Shown: piece after piece, positions 28,101 through 36,042 of the stretch
How positions within the stretch are numbered: position 1 is the first letter of the stretch
Layout: every line of letters starts with the position of its first letter
Assembly: GCA_947167455.1 (NCBI GenBank)
Contig: CAMVIB010000004.1
Span: forward strand, 1 to 64,000
Length of the DNA: 64,000 nt
Origin: an uncultured Prevotellaceae bacterium
Lineage (GTDB): Bacteria > Bacteroidota > Bacteroidia > Bacteroidales > Bacteroidaceae
Direction: 5' to 3'
Program-made: the position numbers and the translations under genes
The notes under the pieces: model-generated
Databases searched by the model: none
What the model saw: the letters and a program-made list of their open reading frames with translations, nothing else
Told to the model about the DNA's origin: nothing

Positions 28101-31100
28101 TGGAGGCCGAGAGCAGCACGAGCCGCGACGCACGCACCATCGTCATCGACGGCGTCACCATCACCGGCGGCCATGCCAACGACCTCGAGGACGACGACGT
28201 GACGGACAACTTCCAGAAGCTGACCTACTTCCGCGGCGGCGGCATCTTCGTCGATGGCAACTGGGACAACAGCTTCGACTCGTCGATGGATTTGCCCGAG
28301 GTGCTGAGTGTGGCGCGCCGCGACATACCCATGATTACCACCAACTGCCTCTTCCAGGACAACATGGCCGCCAACGGCGGAGCCGTATATACCAACGGCA
28401 CGTTCTATGCCTTCTCGTGCCACTTCACCAAGAACGTGGCCGAGGGGCCTAACACCGAGGTCGATCAGCAGTACATACCCTGGTCGGCCGGAGGTGCCAT
28501 TGCCAACAACTACACCGTCAACGTGTGGAACTCGCTCTTCGACAACAACGAGGCACACCGAGGCGCCATGCCCATCAACCACACCGCCGTACACAACGCC
28601 GACGCGCGCCAGGGCTATGGCGGAGCCATCTCGTGTTCCGAGACGGGGCTGCTGCGCATTGCCAACTGCGACTTCGTGCGCAACAAGGCCGTGGCTTACC
28701 CGGCGCTCTACAACTTCATCGACAACAACATACGCGCACACTCCAGCAAGCAGACGCCGAGCAGCCCCGACTACTATGGTGCCGGCCACCACTTCGCCGT
28801 CAACTCCATCTTCTGGGGCAACGAGGCCACGGCCACCACCATAGCCCCGGCCAACGAGATTGAGGAACACTACTACAAGGACCAGCCGACGCGCATCACC
28901 GTGAACGCCGACGGCAGCCTCTCCCCCGACCTGCGACGGCCCAACCACGTGGCCAACTTTGGGCCGCTCATGGACATAGCCACGCTCACCTTCTGCTCCT
29001 ACGAGAAGAACACCGGCCGTGAAGGCACCGTGTGGCACGACAACCACGACTATGCCAAGACGGCGGCCATACCCAGCCTCGAACAGCTCTATGCCGGCGA
29101 CTTCGTCGGAGTGCTCAACGAATACTTCGGCTGGTACCCCGACGGCTCGCCGACGACACCCTTCTGCAAGGAGGAGGCACTCGGCGATGACGCCTACCGC
29201 TATGTGCCCTGCGCCCCCGGCGATGCCGATGCCCGTATCCGTCAGGCCGACGGTACCCTGCGCGCGCCCACGGCCACAGAGATAGCCCACGCCATCCCAT
29301 ATAACTACAACCTCGTCCTCAACTCGGAGAACACCGAGGCCGACGGCCCATACTTCGTGCAGCCCAGCATCACCGCCGGTGCCGACGGCTACATGGAGAC
29401 CGCCGACTGGCTCGTGGCGCGCCTCAACCCCACCATCGACACGGGATGGGGCTACCTCAAGCAACAGGTGAGCGTCAAGCCCGAGGACATACACACGGGT
29501 CTGCTCTCCACCGATTTCACCAAAGATGCAGAGGGCACCGTCCCGGCCGATGCCGACGACGACCAGTATAAAGACCTCTATGGTGCCGGCTTCTACAACC
29601 TCCACGCCAAGAACATCCACGACCGCTTTGACGCCATAGGTTTCCCCAACCTGTTGCCCATAGGCGACGAGAAGTATATGGAATACGTGCGCGAGGGCTC
29701 CACCGAAGGGCGCAACATGCGGCGCATATCCACCCACCCCAAGGTGGGCGTGCAGGATGTGTTCATCGACATGGGCATCTACGAGTACCAGTATGTGCAG
29801 CTCATCACAGGCGGCGACGAGGTGGATGTCATCTGGGTGAACGACACTGAGCAGCAAGGCATCGTCTGCGACGGCTCCACGTGGGAGAAGGCCACCAGCG
29901 ACTTGCAGACGGCCATCGAGACGCTGCTGCTCTCGCTCAACGACCACGACAAGGTCATCAAGATGCGCGCCGGCACATACAGCCCGCTCAAGATGACCGA
30001 TGGCAACCAGAAGGCATTCTTCATTGCCACCTCCGACAAGAACGACGGCGTGCTCACACCATCCGGCCTGCAGACCTCCAACCAGACGCTGACGGTGCGC
30101 AGCCTCACCTTCTACGGCGGCTACACCGACAACGCCCTGGCCGACTATGCCGACGGCGAGGACAGCCGCGACCCCGTGGCCAACCCCGTCGTGTTCCAGA
30201 TGACAAAGGAGGAGGGCAACACCGACCGCCAGCTGGCACACCTGTTCATCATCGAGGATGCCGAGGTGAAGGGCAACTACATGAACTATCTCACAAATGC
30301 CAACAAGGAATTCAAGGACTATCCCATGGTCATCTCCTTCGACGGGCTCACCTTCACCAACCCCTACGGCATCAGCGGTACGGACGACGACGAACACGGC
30401 GGAGCCGCCATCTACTACCGCGAGCAGTACATGACGGAGCAGACGGGCGACAACTTCAACAAGAACCATGACCGCCTGCTCAAGACGGCACGCGACCCCG
30501 ACGGCGACCCCGTGCCCAAGTTCATGGTGAAGAACTGCGTCTTTGCCAACTGCGGCAGCGATGCCAATTGCTCGGCACTGCGCATCGAGAAGGGTGGCGG
30601 CCAGTCGGTCATAGTCAACTCGCTCTTCCACAGCAACAGCGGAGCACCCATCGATGCCGTCAACACCACCGTCATCAACAGCACCTTCGCCCTCAACGGC
30701 GGACACCTCATCCTGCGCAACGCCACGGAGCAGTACTACGGCGGCACGTCGGCCTCGTATCCCAGCGCGCTCTACAACAGCATCATCTGGAAGGACGACC
30801 AGAACACGCAAGAGGCTGGCACTCTGCCTTGGGGCGGAGCACTCGACCTCGCCTCCGGCAACATGACCTACAACGCCTACACTCGCTGGGATGCCGAACC
30901 AGACGGCAACACCACCGACGACACGCAGCACAACTTCCTACTGAGCAAGGTGAACGCCGACGTCATGCTCGGGCCGAACTTCATCGACCCCAAGGAGACG
31001 CTCACCGCCACCACCCCCGAAGAGCGCCAGGCTGAGAAACTCGCGCGCAACTTCCGCCTCAACCCCAGCGCGCACATCCTCAACGCCGCCAACATGGCTA

Positions 31101-34100
31101 CATACACCAGCCATTTCGGAGCATACACCTACTACCCCGACTATCAGGCCAACGACCCCATCAGTTACTATGATTCAGTGGAAAACCCCACCGGCCGCGA
31201 CCTGGAGGGTTCCACAGCCTACGCCCGCCGCCGCTCCACGCTCGACGGCGAGGGCAAAACGATCTACTATTGGTTCCACTCTGTGCAGCACGGCAACGCC
31301 ATCCCACTGACCGAGGCCCACATGCGCGGCACCGATGCCCACTACAGGGAGAGCGAGCTGGCCTTCAAGCCCCGACTGCTGAACACCGGCATGGAACGCG
31401 GTGCCTACGAGTGCGAGGCCGCCGTGCAGCGTGTGCTCTACGTCATGTCGGGCTCCTCGGGCCGGTACGACGGCACGAGCTGGGAGGACGCCTTCGACAT
31501 CGACCAGCTGCAGAAGGCCGTCGATGTGGCGTCCATATACAGCATGACGTCGCCCTCGCAGGAGCGGGCCTACGTCTTCGTGCGCGCCAACGACTACCAG
31601 CACGACGTGCTGCATCCCCGCGACGGCGTCTCCGTCTTTGGCGGCGTGAACACCAACAACGAGGTGGTGCGCGACGGCGACATCTACCACGACGACGACA
31701 TCGCCGCCTACATCCACGAGATGCGTGCCACGCGCAGCGGCATCGCCACGCAGGGCATGATGCACAACACGCTCAAGGGCCTTGTGGCCGACAACAACCG
31801 CGAGAACACCTCGGGCTTCCTCCTCGACGGCTTCTGGATTCAGGGCGGCCAGTCGGCTGTGTCGCCAGTGCAGCTCACCTCGGCCAACACCATCGTGCGC
31901 AACGCCGTCATCACCGGCAACAGTGTCTCCACAGCCTCGAAGCCTGTCATAGAACTCGCAGGAGGCACATCGGGCAACGCCCTGCTCTATAACACCCTCG
32001 TCTATGGCAACATGCCTGGCAGCGGAGCACCCGTGGTGAGGGTGGGCGCCCACGGCTATGCCCTCAACAACACCATCGTAGCACCCGCCGCCGCCCCCGA
32101 CATCGCCCCCGTCGCCTATGTGTTGCAGCCCTCCGACATCACCGCCGACCACGACCAGAACAACATCGCCACCACCGAGGCCAAGGCCACGATGTTCGCA
32201 CCCTACTTCAACACCGCCGCGCTGCCCTACACGCCGCCCACAGACTATGCCCCCTACCACTACCAGCTCCACGAGGCGACCGAACACATCGACCCCGAAG
32301 CAGCAGTGCCAGGCACCGGCACCGACGACGGCTCGACACCCAACAGCGGCGACAACACCATCGCCAAGCTTTTCACCGACTATGTCAACTTCGACCTCGA
32401 CCTCGACATACTTGGCAACCCGCGCCGCCTCGGCACGCGGGTTGACAACGGAGCCTACGAGACATGGCGCGTGAGCGATGCCCGCTTTGCCGACAACGTC
32501 ACCACCATCACCCCGCTGCCCACGCCGGCAATGGGTCAGTCACAGTATGAGGCCAACGTGGCTGCGGGCTACTACACCACACCCAGCTACACCACCAACT
32601 ATGGCGGCCACCGCTATCCCCACCCGGGAAGCGTGGTATATGTTATGAACGGCGGCAGCCTCGTGTTTGCCACGGACGAGGGCACACCGCTCTTCACTTC
32701 CGTCAACCCCGTGCGTCCCGGCTATGTATATGTGCAGGAGGGTGGCTCTGTCTATGGCCATGGCAACACGCTTCAGTTCCCCTACGTGGCAGCCGACAAG
32801 GCCTTTGCCGCCGATGAGCAGCGCCGTCTCATGGCATTCCCCTTCGACGTCAGCCTCGCTGCCACCATGGCTACGGAGCCGCAGACCGCCGACGCTGTCA
32901 CGTCGCTCCACGTGGATCCCGCACCGGCATTCACGCCCTACAGCTACGATGCCGTCGGCCGTTCGGCCTATGGCTACCAATACAAAGCCGACAACTCGCC
33001 ACTGTGGAAGACCGACATCGCCGCCCTGCTCAACGCCGATGGCCAGGTGGCACGCACCAAGGGCTGGCTGATGGAATTCGCCTCGGACCCCGCCTCGGAC
33101 CCCGCCTCGGCCCCCGCTGCGGCACAGACGCTGCGCTTCACGGGGTGGGGCAGCGGCACGGCAGCGGCCTACGACGAGGACGGCTCCGCCAGCAAGGTGG
33201 TGGCCCTCGACCAGCACAATGCCAACGTCGTGGCGGCCAGCACGCTCTACCCGCGCTTCACACAGCTGGAGAACATGGGATGGAACCTCAAGGGCCAGCC
33301 GTGGCTCGTGAGCCATTTCCGCACCGATGCCAGCAGCGCCGACGGCACGGACTATCGCATGAACGTACCACACGTCATCTACCATAACGTGGACAATACG
33401 CTCGCCGCCATCAACGCCATGCCCGACGAGCAAGCCGTCGCGGCCGCCAAGGCCACGGCCGTCCGTTACGGACAGTTCTACACCGCCCAGTCATGGGGCA
33501 GCGGCACCGACATAGCCCTGGGCGACGGTTTCTTCACGCAGACGGCCATCATAGCCACCGACGATAACGAGGGACAGGAGCAGCTCGTCTTCCGCCGGCC
33601 CGAATATGCGGGTACGCCCGTGGCTCCCGTCAAGGATGACTTGCTCACCGTTGACCTGTGGTCGCACGCCGACACCACCGCCGTGTGGGCCGACGCCGTG
33701 CAGCTGTGTGCGCGCACCGATGCTGCGGCCGACATGCCCTACCGCCTGAACAGCGACGGCGTGAAATGGCTCGCCCTAGACCCCGCAGCCACGCAGCTGT
33801 GGCTCGAGAACGAGGGCGGCACGGCATTCTCGCTCGCTGCCCATGCGCCGTTGGCAACACTGCTGCCGCTCACCGTGCGCACCACGCCCGAGGCCACCAT
33901 CACCTTCGCACTGCGACAGCGCGCCGCTGCTGCTGACTCCCTGCAGGCCGTATGGCTCATCGACCGCGAGCAGAACCGCATGGTGAACCTGCTCGACGAG
34001 AGCTACACGACAGGCATTGGCACCGCCGGCGAGGCCGCCGCACAGACCTCAGGAACGACGACCGACGTTGCCGGGCGTTTCTTCCTGCAGTTGGGCGGCA

Positions 34101-34336
34101 TGGCGCAGATGCCCGAGGCACCCGCTACGACCCACGCCTACCGTGTCTATGTGCGCGACCGCGTGCTCCACATCCTTGGCACCAACCCCGGCGACCGCAT
34201 ACGCGTACACACACCTGCCGGGGCGCTGGTGCTCAACGCCGAGGCCGCCAACGACCACTACCACACCCCCCTGCGTCAGGAGGGCGTGTATCTCGTTACG
34301 ATAGAGCACGAAACACACAAGATACTTGTTCGCTGA
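19136..34336 (+). CDS. Giant beta-helix surface protein with T9SS-like C-terminus (5066 aa)
   Basis: This single uninterrupted frame of 5066 codons encodes a signal peptide (about 1-25, ending ALMA), then repeated blocks rich in GGG, NN and N-x-x-V/I-x-N motifs typical of right-handed parallel beta-helices. Module starts recur: GDGTSWATAKNNLQNAI (about 44), a related start near 620, DGSSWANAI (about 1160), DPANAACYLKFQKVL (about 2210), a further one near 2775, DGSTWEKATSDLQTAI (about 3580) and DGTSWEDAF (about 4110). The C-terminal ~600 residues are not helix-like and include GWNLKGQPW. The last ~80 (RIRVHTPAGALVLN ... GVYLVTIEHETHKILVR) resemble the type A T9SS sorting domain. It is probably exported and displayed on the surface as an adhesin or glycan-contacting protein. 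Residues about 1240-1840 differ in base use and hold a jelly-roll-like domain. Confidence 0.85.
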   Translation: MTRNTIYRLLLTVALTMTGAVALMAQTYAFRYVSATNGTFAGDGTSWATAKNNLQNAIEELNAEISAGRATVGYVFVQGAEGEGMKYVPTMRSTSDADGSVFNTSFRIYGGIHVFGGFRGDETDPAHPEDLPNKRLMEPINGVNCTYADVVAHINADDIENAVRRWNFRYKTVLSGNHSTNPYTFTFDTYRGIYSTSFPLSSYHVVWFATNGKIGGDDGSTLVSGEKEMGGHFMPLAAPASVDGCTIEGGFASSTSLQGHSHQGYGGGVYMVKNATLRNCIVHHCAATMRGGAVYLDGGGTVERCYIHTSQVSGYGMQQGYGGAVCIDYDGSVQHSYIVQCAARIGAGLAICHVPYEYPEQTLYPTAADRANAYSPFALSTVIANCTSNAEGAGVYLSEGGTLNHCSVVNNKCVGPDVIYYGRRHGRTGGIYVRNGGTIYNTVAWGNESAVNNDVQYASYKDASTTRKIEVHHCAFSKMDLTDWSSTTRKVIVSLANENYPTSAYHEGNFPLFAQPTAAAGIQYDPTTKAVNPAANAPGQPYQRVYNWHPLSSSALRMRAVQVTDALQDVADEIIHAHTDVDVVGRAFEPVSSIGGVARSYRNLVYAMAPSQEPGETGDIPTIFMDPNRVVYDATNTATSCGYDDNQPAGDSWTHPCGNLSDAITFFKNHLHEGGDEESTYYDLDGQHYPHVQILVKQGSLTVAGQGAYLSGHARTASLRPGSNMRLYGGFAPELTGTAVNVRSPHHYRTSLSANVLGGDFDNNSVHVIAIANQHNVIIDGFHLYSGNANIVRAAAVTDDGSKTYELLADGAGIVVNNAMSADNKRIDMVGNVLRNAVIANCAAPEGSAVYVGGGYRHGTEDRLCRAELTIVNTVIRNNTAGDIFEDHDRFVEGNSGEDSDAGTIVSNGNAHVWVRNCDIVNNCGYALKATKPQGEEVATNAVTNPRGYIEIYNSILFSNGQRISADRSNISKAVSCKWTDDNTISGNYIYLDHDATKPDMPDFIKCFNYLTRSKSQDGQSGLCYNSATQLVDKPCTLHYPYFVNPSRNVGHSTGEDYPMYGGVISYEPLPTNPIVNGAFSGDGYGGLDDGNGLLTGLPDFSGTAEEQMAQQVMWKSRSMSYDRELTDRTYGGDPDAGAIETMRLPRGGAVIYVTPDGAGKRDGSSWANAIAGNTVYMLDNVAGPALAAGDQLDPEATCDRILDSDGNPVLTTDSKYCGGFGRVWFTDWKTGATSTTTVTQAWITERNVYVGGTRDGEVEVLQDGTTPTESIETTTTIAGTTPTGFIAGYDYDSRYPYGEISGASRSFWRANPYHNGTDWNNSKDYADVNAFTTACNNNHWINNERKERYLSGLQYAVEKAAAYNASGSTVARLEGVDSIQVWVSNGKYTDYKGFVMRDNTTVLGSFPAVNASGTPTTPGLSERHALMSDVINIPKSLSTKDLKPIDYETILQLSDEDPKKDNETLNPDAVKFWDDDLSKMQTTDTRSYKYKDLVIVHHYGLEIDTQTDKTSSYLQFADMKNGSANVWASRTTTDEGDLLHYRHGTASGTFDCWHLTAPKANVDKIVKNFHSSGGDIYDNGTKVGTAGQRAWIRDGCLTGVNIWQTMTDVPEGDYMLQVDIAAFYYDEYAKANATANYNGNDNNPNTNVYIYLLDASGKVLAKAKAPGYPGSRTAMKRTRIPFTVATTGNVTFKVSVGPGLDKSGEEVADDFTLAMNRNPNRREINMTNLVLYEVTKGTNYVEYPDLLENTTNDRTVDDPESPTTITTTLYEVQTHRTSLRKRVLTMPDVCVPTYGAGSVGDPATTSDKDRGKFSDALSHTHRVTGDTKSKRTSWESASFVNEDPNYVEYSDVVWDGFTIRHGFISDEAMAHGGGAGVNMYEGAHLQNCVIIDNMVYCSRVKGCGIFCDGATSTIEGCFVLDNTATHGTSAVQNQIFAGGMFMYEGTCFNSLFAKNYSYGSAGGLGFCVGRFYNNTIAYNTCLLDEDGDGIPEGGAISLATSSSPNLFVANTIIYGNNGVAIRDRNTNVNNVNPFLHCYVQSEVAQPNGATNRNVGNWPTKTGSNNNYGIGNVYLNGVAPSALTTPFAADIAGGSYDEANPGAKATNDFRLTNDLSDCINKGTEDFAGTFYTALKQKRNWDDTTIRSSFIYQSVDAAELPDNDVAFAQRVQDCQIDMGAYEFDGAKFIEPMLFPEEREAVFYVTQNGAGMATATDPANAACYLKFQKVLDAAGRWRYASYFYNNYDSSRYGEAGYNYNVTNFTTDVLTAELNKAKTRAEAAGGTLNVEAELPKLRDYKVIVKLEGDNGSHFSYVPTRTTRTTDNENPNDLEMSLIVPHGIIVEGGYEANFTSDRDQLGRPTLLNGEIYNSTLGITGNVYHVVTFTNDLYDVNEHLYTVGANNEMVHGQLAFLADADTHLSGGTAAEKRAWVNDNRTVLDGVFIENGHANGAVADEKRGAGAVVTDYAHIRNCVVQNNTAAGSGGGLYLEPAALVSGCIIKNNHAYTGGGLYVPDPASGRPGTDTYVHLLTSTVVGNTAETTAGGLWFDMNLRANSSAFWLNRANDLNNVAGLLNTDETQIVDNYPLNYCGVESRRVNGVNNIELPVAETDGVRWNHSEAHEAEIHALLGGTDITYYPITLSSVLGRAGMTYAAYEEMRAIYPTLELTDIAGLNRLAQGYKDDATQEEYTLLLANGTTFTKVHKDNNFIEMGARVLNASFELKVELRHIMKRLFVTTTEELPSEAALALQTNAATGDDAAADDAAEMYRQMGSSFLNPFHRFGDALEYIIQVRKSTQEYTDAKGNKVWDDALGRNKTLGDVYKDERFEVFVGGGTFYPFRDAHGRQGEARANTFVVPEKVTIVGGVDPSAIGHAYCQDTIGTKTVAGYTLYGIPTATIRADRTHLDRNGNRVMEPWELEHQTILSGNAVNTEARTNVYHVITCFSDKNQVGQLPSRYGDNSGTAEVEKDYLLPDMLGTMTPSIGDRLVNMEAESSTSRDARTIVIDGVTITGGHANDLEDDDVTDNFQKLTYFRGGGIFVDGNWDNSFDSSMDLPEVLSVARRDIPMITTNCLFQDNMAANGGAVYTNGTFYAFSCHFTKNVAEGPNTEVDQQYIPWSAGGAIANNYTVNVWNSLFDNNEAHRGAMPINHTAVHNADARQGYGGAISCSETGLLRIANCDFVRNKAVAYPALYNFIDNNIRAHSSKQTPSSPDYYGAGHHFAVNSIFWGNEATATTIAPANEIEEHYYKDQPTRITVNADGSLSPDLRRPNHVANFGPLMDIATLTFCSYEKNTGREGTVWHDNHDYAKTAAIPSLEQLYAGDFVGVLNEYFGWYPDGSPTTPFCKEEALGDDAYRYVPCAPGDADARIRQADGTLRAPTATEIAHAIPYNYNLVLNSENTEADGPYFVQPSITAGADGYMETADWLVARLNPTIDTGWGYLKQQVSVKPEDIHTGLLSTDFTKDAEGTVPADADDDQYKDLYGAGFYNLHAKNIHDRFDAIGFPNLLPIGDEKYMEYVREGSTEGRNMRRISTHPKVGVQDVFIDMGIYEYQYVQLITGGDEVDVIWVNDTEQQGIVCDGSTWEKATSDLQTAIETLLLSLNDHDKVIKMRAGTYSPLKMTDGNQKAFFIATSDKNDGVLTPSGLQTSNQTLTVRSLTFYGGYTDNALADYADGEDSRDPVANPVVFQMTKEEGNTDRQLAHLFIIEDAEVKGNYMNYLTNANKEFKDYPMVISFDGLTFTNPYGISGTDDDEHGGAAIYYREQYMTEQTGDNFNKNHDRLLKTARDPDGDPVPKFMVKNCVFANCGSDANCSALRIEKGGGQSVIVNSLFHSNSGAPIDAVNTTVINSTFALNGGHLILRNATEQYYGGTSASYPSALYNSIIWKDDQNTQEAGTLPWGGALDLASGNMTYNAYTRWDAEPDGNTTDDTQHNFLLSKVNADVMLGPNFIDPKETLTATTPEERQAEKLARNFRLNPSAHILNAANMATYTSHFGAYTYYPDYQANDPISYYDSVENPTGRDLEGSTAYARRRSTLDGEGKTIYYWFHSVQHGNAIPLTEAHMRGTDAHYRESELAFKPRLLNTGMERGAYECEAAVQRVLYVMSGSSGRYDGTSWEDAFDIDQLQKAVDVASIYSMTSPSQERAYVFVRANDYQHDVLHPRDGVSVFGGVNTNNEVVRDGDIYHDDDIAAYIHEMRATRSGIATQGMMHNTLKGLVADNNRENTSGFLLDGFWIQGGQSAVSPVQLTSANTIVRNAVITGNSVSTASKPVIELAGGTSGNALLYNTLVYGNMPGSGAPVVRVGAHGYALNNTIVAPAAAPDIAPVAYVLQPSDITADHDQNNIATTEAKATMFAPYFNTAALPYTPPTDYAPYHYQLHEATEHIDPEAAVPGTGTDDGSTPNSGDNTIAKLFTDYVNFDLDLDILGNPRRLGTRVDNGAYETWRVSDARFADNVTTITPLPTPAMGQSQYEANVAAGYYTTPSYTTNYGGHRYPHPGSVVYVMNGGSLVFATDEGTPLFTSVNPVRPGYVYVQEGGSVYGHGNTLQFPYVAADKAFAADEQRRLMAFPFDVSLAATMATEPQTADAVTSLHVDPAPAFTPYSYDAVGRSAYGYQYKADNSPLWKTDIAALLNADGQVARTKGWLMEFASDPASDPASAPAAAQTLRFTGWGSGTAAAYDEDGSASKVVALDQHNANVVAASTLYPRFTQLENMGWNLKGQPWLVSHFRTDASSADGTDYRMNVPHVIYHNVDNTLAAINAMPDEQAVAAAKATAVRYGQFYTAQSWGSGTDIALGDGFFTQTAIIATDDNEGQEQLVFRRPEYAGTPVAPVKDDLLTVDLWSHADTTAVWADAVQLCARTDAAADMPYRLNSDGVKWLALDPAATQLWLENEGGTAFSLAAHAPLATLLPLTVRTTPEATITFALRQRAAAADSLQAVWLIDREQNRMVNLLDESYTTGIGTAGEAAAQTSGTTTDVAGRFFLQLGGMAQMPEAPATTHAYRVYVRDRVLHILGTNPGDRIRVHTPAGALVLNAEAANDHYHTPLRQEGVYLVTIEHETHKILVR
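22850..24660 (+). other. Compositionally distinct insert inside the giant gene
   Basis: In-frame segment, visibly richer in A and T than the flanking ten kilobases, encoding about residues 1239-1842. Between about 23600 and 24360 it specifies a domain (about residues 1489-1742) with features of a jelly-roll carbohydrate-binding-like fold: LQVDIAAFYYDE, VYIYLLDASGKVLAKAKAPG, TGNVTFKVSVGPG, MTNLVLYEV. A short GC-rich island (about 24465-24560) inside it reads like the flanks. The fold assignment is inference. Confidence 0.55.
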
Positions 34337-34362
34337 ATCTTAACCCCTTAACCCTTACCACT

Positions 34363-35469
34363 ATGAAGATTGGAATTCCAAAGGAAATCAAGAACAACGA
34401 GAATCGTGTCGGCATGACGCCGTCCGGTGTGGCTGAACTCATCCGCCACGGCCATGAAGTGAGTGTCCAACACACAGCCGGAGAGGGTAGTGGCTTTTCC
34501 GACCTCGACTACACGTCGGCGGGTGCCACAATCCTGCCATCCATAGCGGATGTCTATGCATGGGCAGAGATGATTGTCAAGGTCAAGGAGCCCATCGAGC
34601 CCGAGTACCCCCTTGTGCGAGCAGGTCAGCTGCTCTTCACCTATTTCCATTTCGCCTGTGACAGACCCCTCACCGAGGCTATGTTGCGCAGTCATGCCGT
34701 CTGTCTGGCCTATGAGACGGTGCAACTCTCTGGCGGTGCTCTGCCGTTGCTTGTGCCAATGAGTGAGGTGGCAGGTCGCATGGCGGCCTTGAATGGTGCT
34801 TACTTCCTTCAGAAGACGAAGGGTGGCAGCGGAAAGCTCATCAGTGGCGTGCCGGGAGTGTTGCCGGCGCGTGTGCTTGTGCTGGGAGGAGGCGTCGTGG
34901 GCGAGGCAGCAGCTCGCATGGCTGCCGGCCTCGGTGCCGAGGTCGTCATTGCCGACATCTCGCTGCCGCGTCTGCGCCAGCTGGGTATGGAGCTGCCCAG
35001 CGGCGTCCGCACGCTCTATTCGAGTGAGCACAACATACGTCGTCTGCTGCCACAGACGGACATCGTAATAGGAGCCGTGCTCGTGCCGGGCGACAAGGCA
35101 CCATGCCTCATCAGCCGTGACATGCTGTCGCTGATGCAGAAGGGCAGCATCCTCGTGGATGTCGCCATCGACCAGGGCGGTTGCTTCGAGACTTCACGAC
35201 CCACGACCCACAGCGAACCTACCTATGAGGTCGATGGAATCGTGCACTACTGCGTTGCCAACATCCCCGGTGCCGTTCCTAACACCTCGACAACGGCACT
35301 CACCAACGCCACGCTCCGTTATGCCCTGGCGCTGGCCGATAAGGGTTGGCAGCAGGCGTGCCGCGACGACGAGGCTCTGCGCCGTGGGCTGAACATCGTT
35401 GACGGTCGTGTGACCTTCAAGGCCGTGGCCGATGTCTTCGGCCTGCCCTTTACTCCTTGGGGAGAGTGA
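34363..35469 (+). CDS. ald: Alanine dehydrogenase
   Basis: This cytosolic enzyme interconverts L-alanine and pyruvate plus ammonia with NAD. The 368 residues match the family length. The N-terminal signature is MKIGIPKEIKNNENRVGMTP. Substrate-site residues Lys75 (KVKEP) and His96 (TYFHFACD) are present, and the NAD-binding motif LGGGVVGEAAARMAAGLGAEV is intact, followed by VDVAIDQGGCFETSRPTTH. The ATG at 34363 is chosen by homology; the frame is open further upstream as a shadow of the giant gene. It begins 26 bases after that gene without a clear promoter or ribosome site, so read-through from upstream is possible. A long hairpin follows. Confidence 0.96.
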   Translation: MKIGIPKEIKNNENRVGMTPSGVAELIRHGHEVSVQHTAGEGSGFSDLDYTSAGATILPSIADVYAWAEMIVKVKEPIEPEYPLVRAGQLLFTYFHFACDRPLTEAMLRSHAVCLAYETVQLSGGALPLLVPMSEVAGRMAALNGAYFLQKTKGGSGKLISGVPGVLPARVLVLGGGVVGEAAARMAAGLGAEVVIADISLPRLRQLGMELPSGVRTLYSSEHNIRRLLPQTDIVIGAVLVPGDKAPCLISRDMLSLMQKGSILVDVAIDQGGCFETSRPTTHSEPTYEVDGIVHYCVANIPGAVPNTSTTALTNATLRYALALADKGWQQACRDDEALRRGLNIVDGRVTFKAVADVFGLPFTPWGE

Positions 35470-35550
35470 TGGGGCCTTTGTGCCATGAGGGCGCAAGAGC
35501 ACTCGTGGTAAGGCCTGTTATCATCTTATGCACAGGTGTGGCATGAGCAT

Positions 35551-35603
35551 AAACAAGACAAGCCCTCGGTGCCATTAGTCGGTACCGAGGGCTTGTCTTG
35601 TTT
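35551..35603. terminator. Bidirectional terminator between ald and the DUF486 gene
   Basis: A 20-bp perfect stem (35551-35570 with 35584-35603) closes on a 13-base loop. The arms begin AAAC and end GTTT, so both strands get a short T-run. It lies between the convergent ald (+) and DUF486 (-) genes. Confidence 0.85.
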
Positions 35604-35654
35604 GCTATGTCGTTTGTCGTGCTGTAAGTCAGTGTCTGTTGGCTTTCGCGCCGA

Positions 35655-36020
35655 TTATCTGAAGACGAAATAGACGGCAGCGACGAGGCACAGTGCAGCG
35701 GCAAGATGGTTCCACTGCAGGTGCTGCCCCTGAAAGAGCATACCAGCCACGACAGCGAACACCACGAGCGAAATCACCTCTTGAATGACTTTGAGCTGCA
35801 CCAGCGAGAAGGGTCCGCCGTTGCCCTCGAAGCCGATGCGGTTTGCCGGCACCTGACAACAGTATTCGAAGAAGGCGATGCACCACGAGAAGACAATCAC
35901 GCCGATGAGAGGCCACGAGGCGCTGTAGCCCGAGGCCTGGAGGCGCAGGTGGCCGTACCATGCCAGCGTCATGAAGATATTGCTCGTGACGAGCAGGAGA
36001 ATAGTTTGGAAAGTCTGCAT
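35655..36020 (-). CDS. DUF486 (DMT-type) small membrane protein
   Basis: This 121-residue protein has four predicted membrane helices and belongs to the DUF486 family, related to drug/metabolite transporters. Signature stretches are MTLAWYGHLR, FSWCIAFFEYCCQVPANRIG and FSLVQLKVIQEVISL. The family's substrate is not established. It sits downstream of the DUF4270 gene on the same strand (22-base gap) and may share its transcript. Confidence 0.9.
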   Translation of the reverse strand: MQTFQTILLLVTSNIFMTLAWYGHLRLQASGYSASWPLIGVIVFSWCIAFFEYCCQVPANRIGFEGNGGPFSLVQLKVIQEVISLVVFAVVAGMLFQGQHLQWNHLAAALCLVAAVYFVFR

Positions 36021-36042
36021 ATCTTAATGATAGAGTGTGTTT

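Noticed and set aside
25376-30931. 1851-codon open frame on the minus strand inside the giant gene
   Set aside because: It is fully antisense to the beta-helix gene and its translation is a Val/Gly/Ala/His-rich mixture without domains. Strong GC bias in third codon positions of the sense gene explains the lack of stops.
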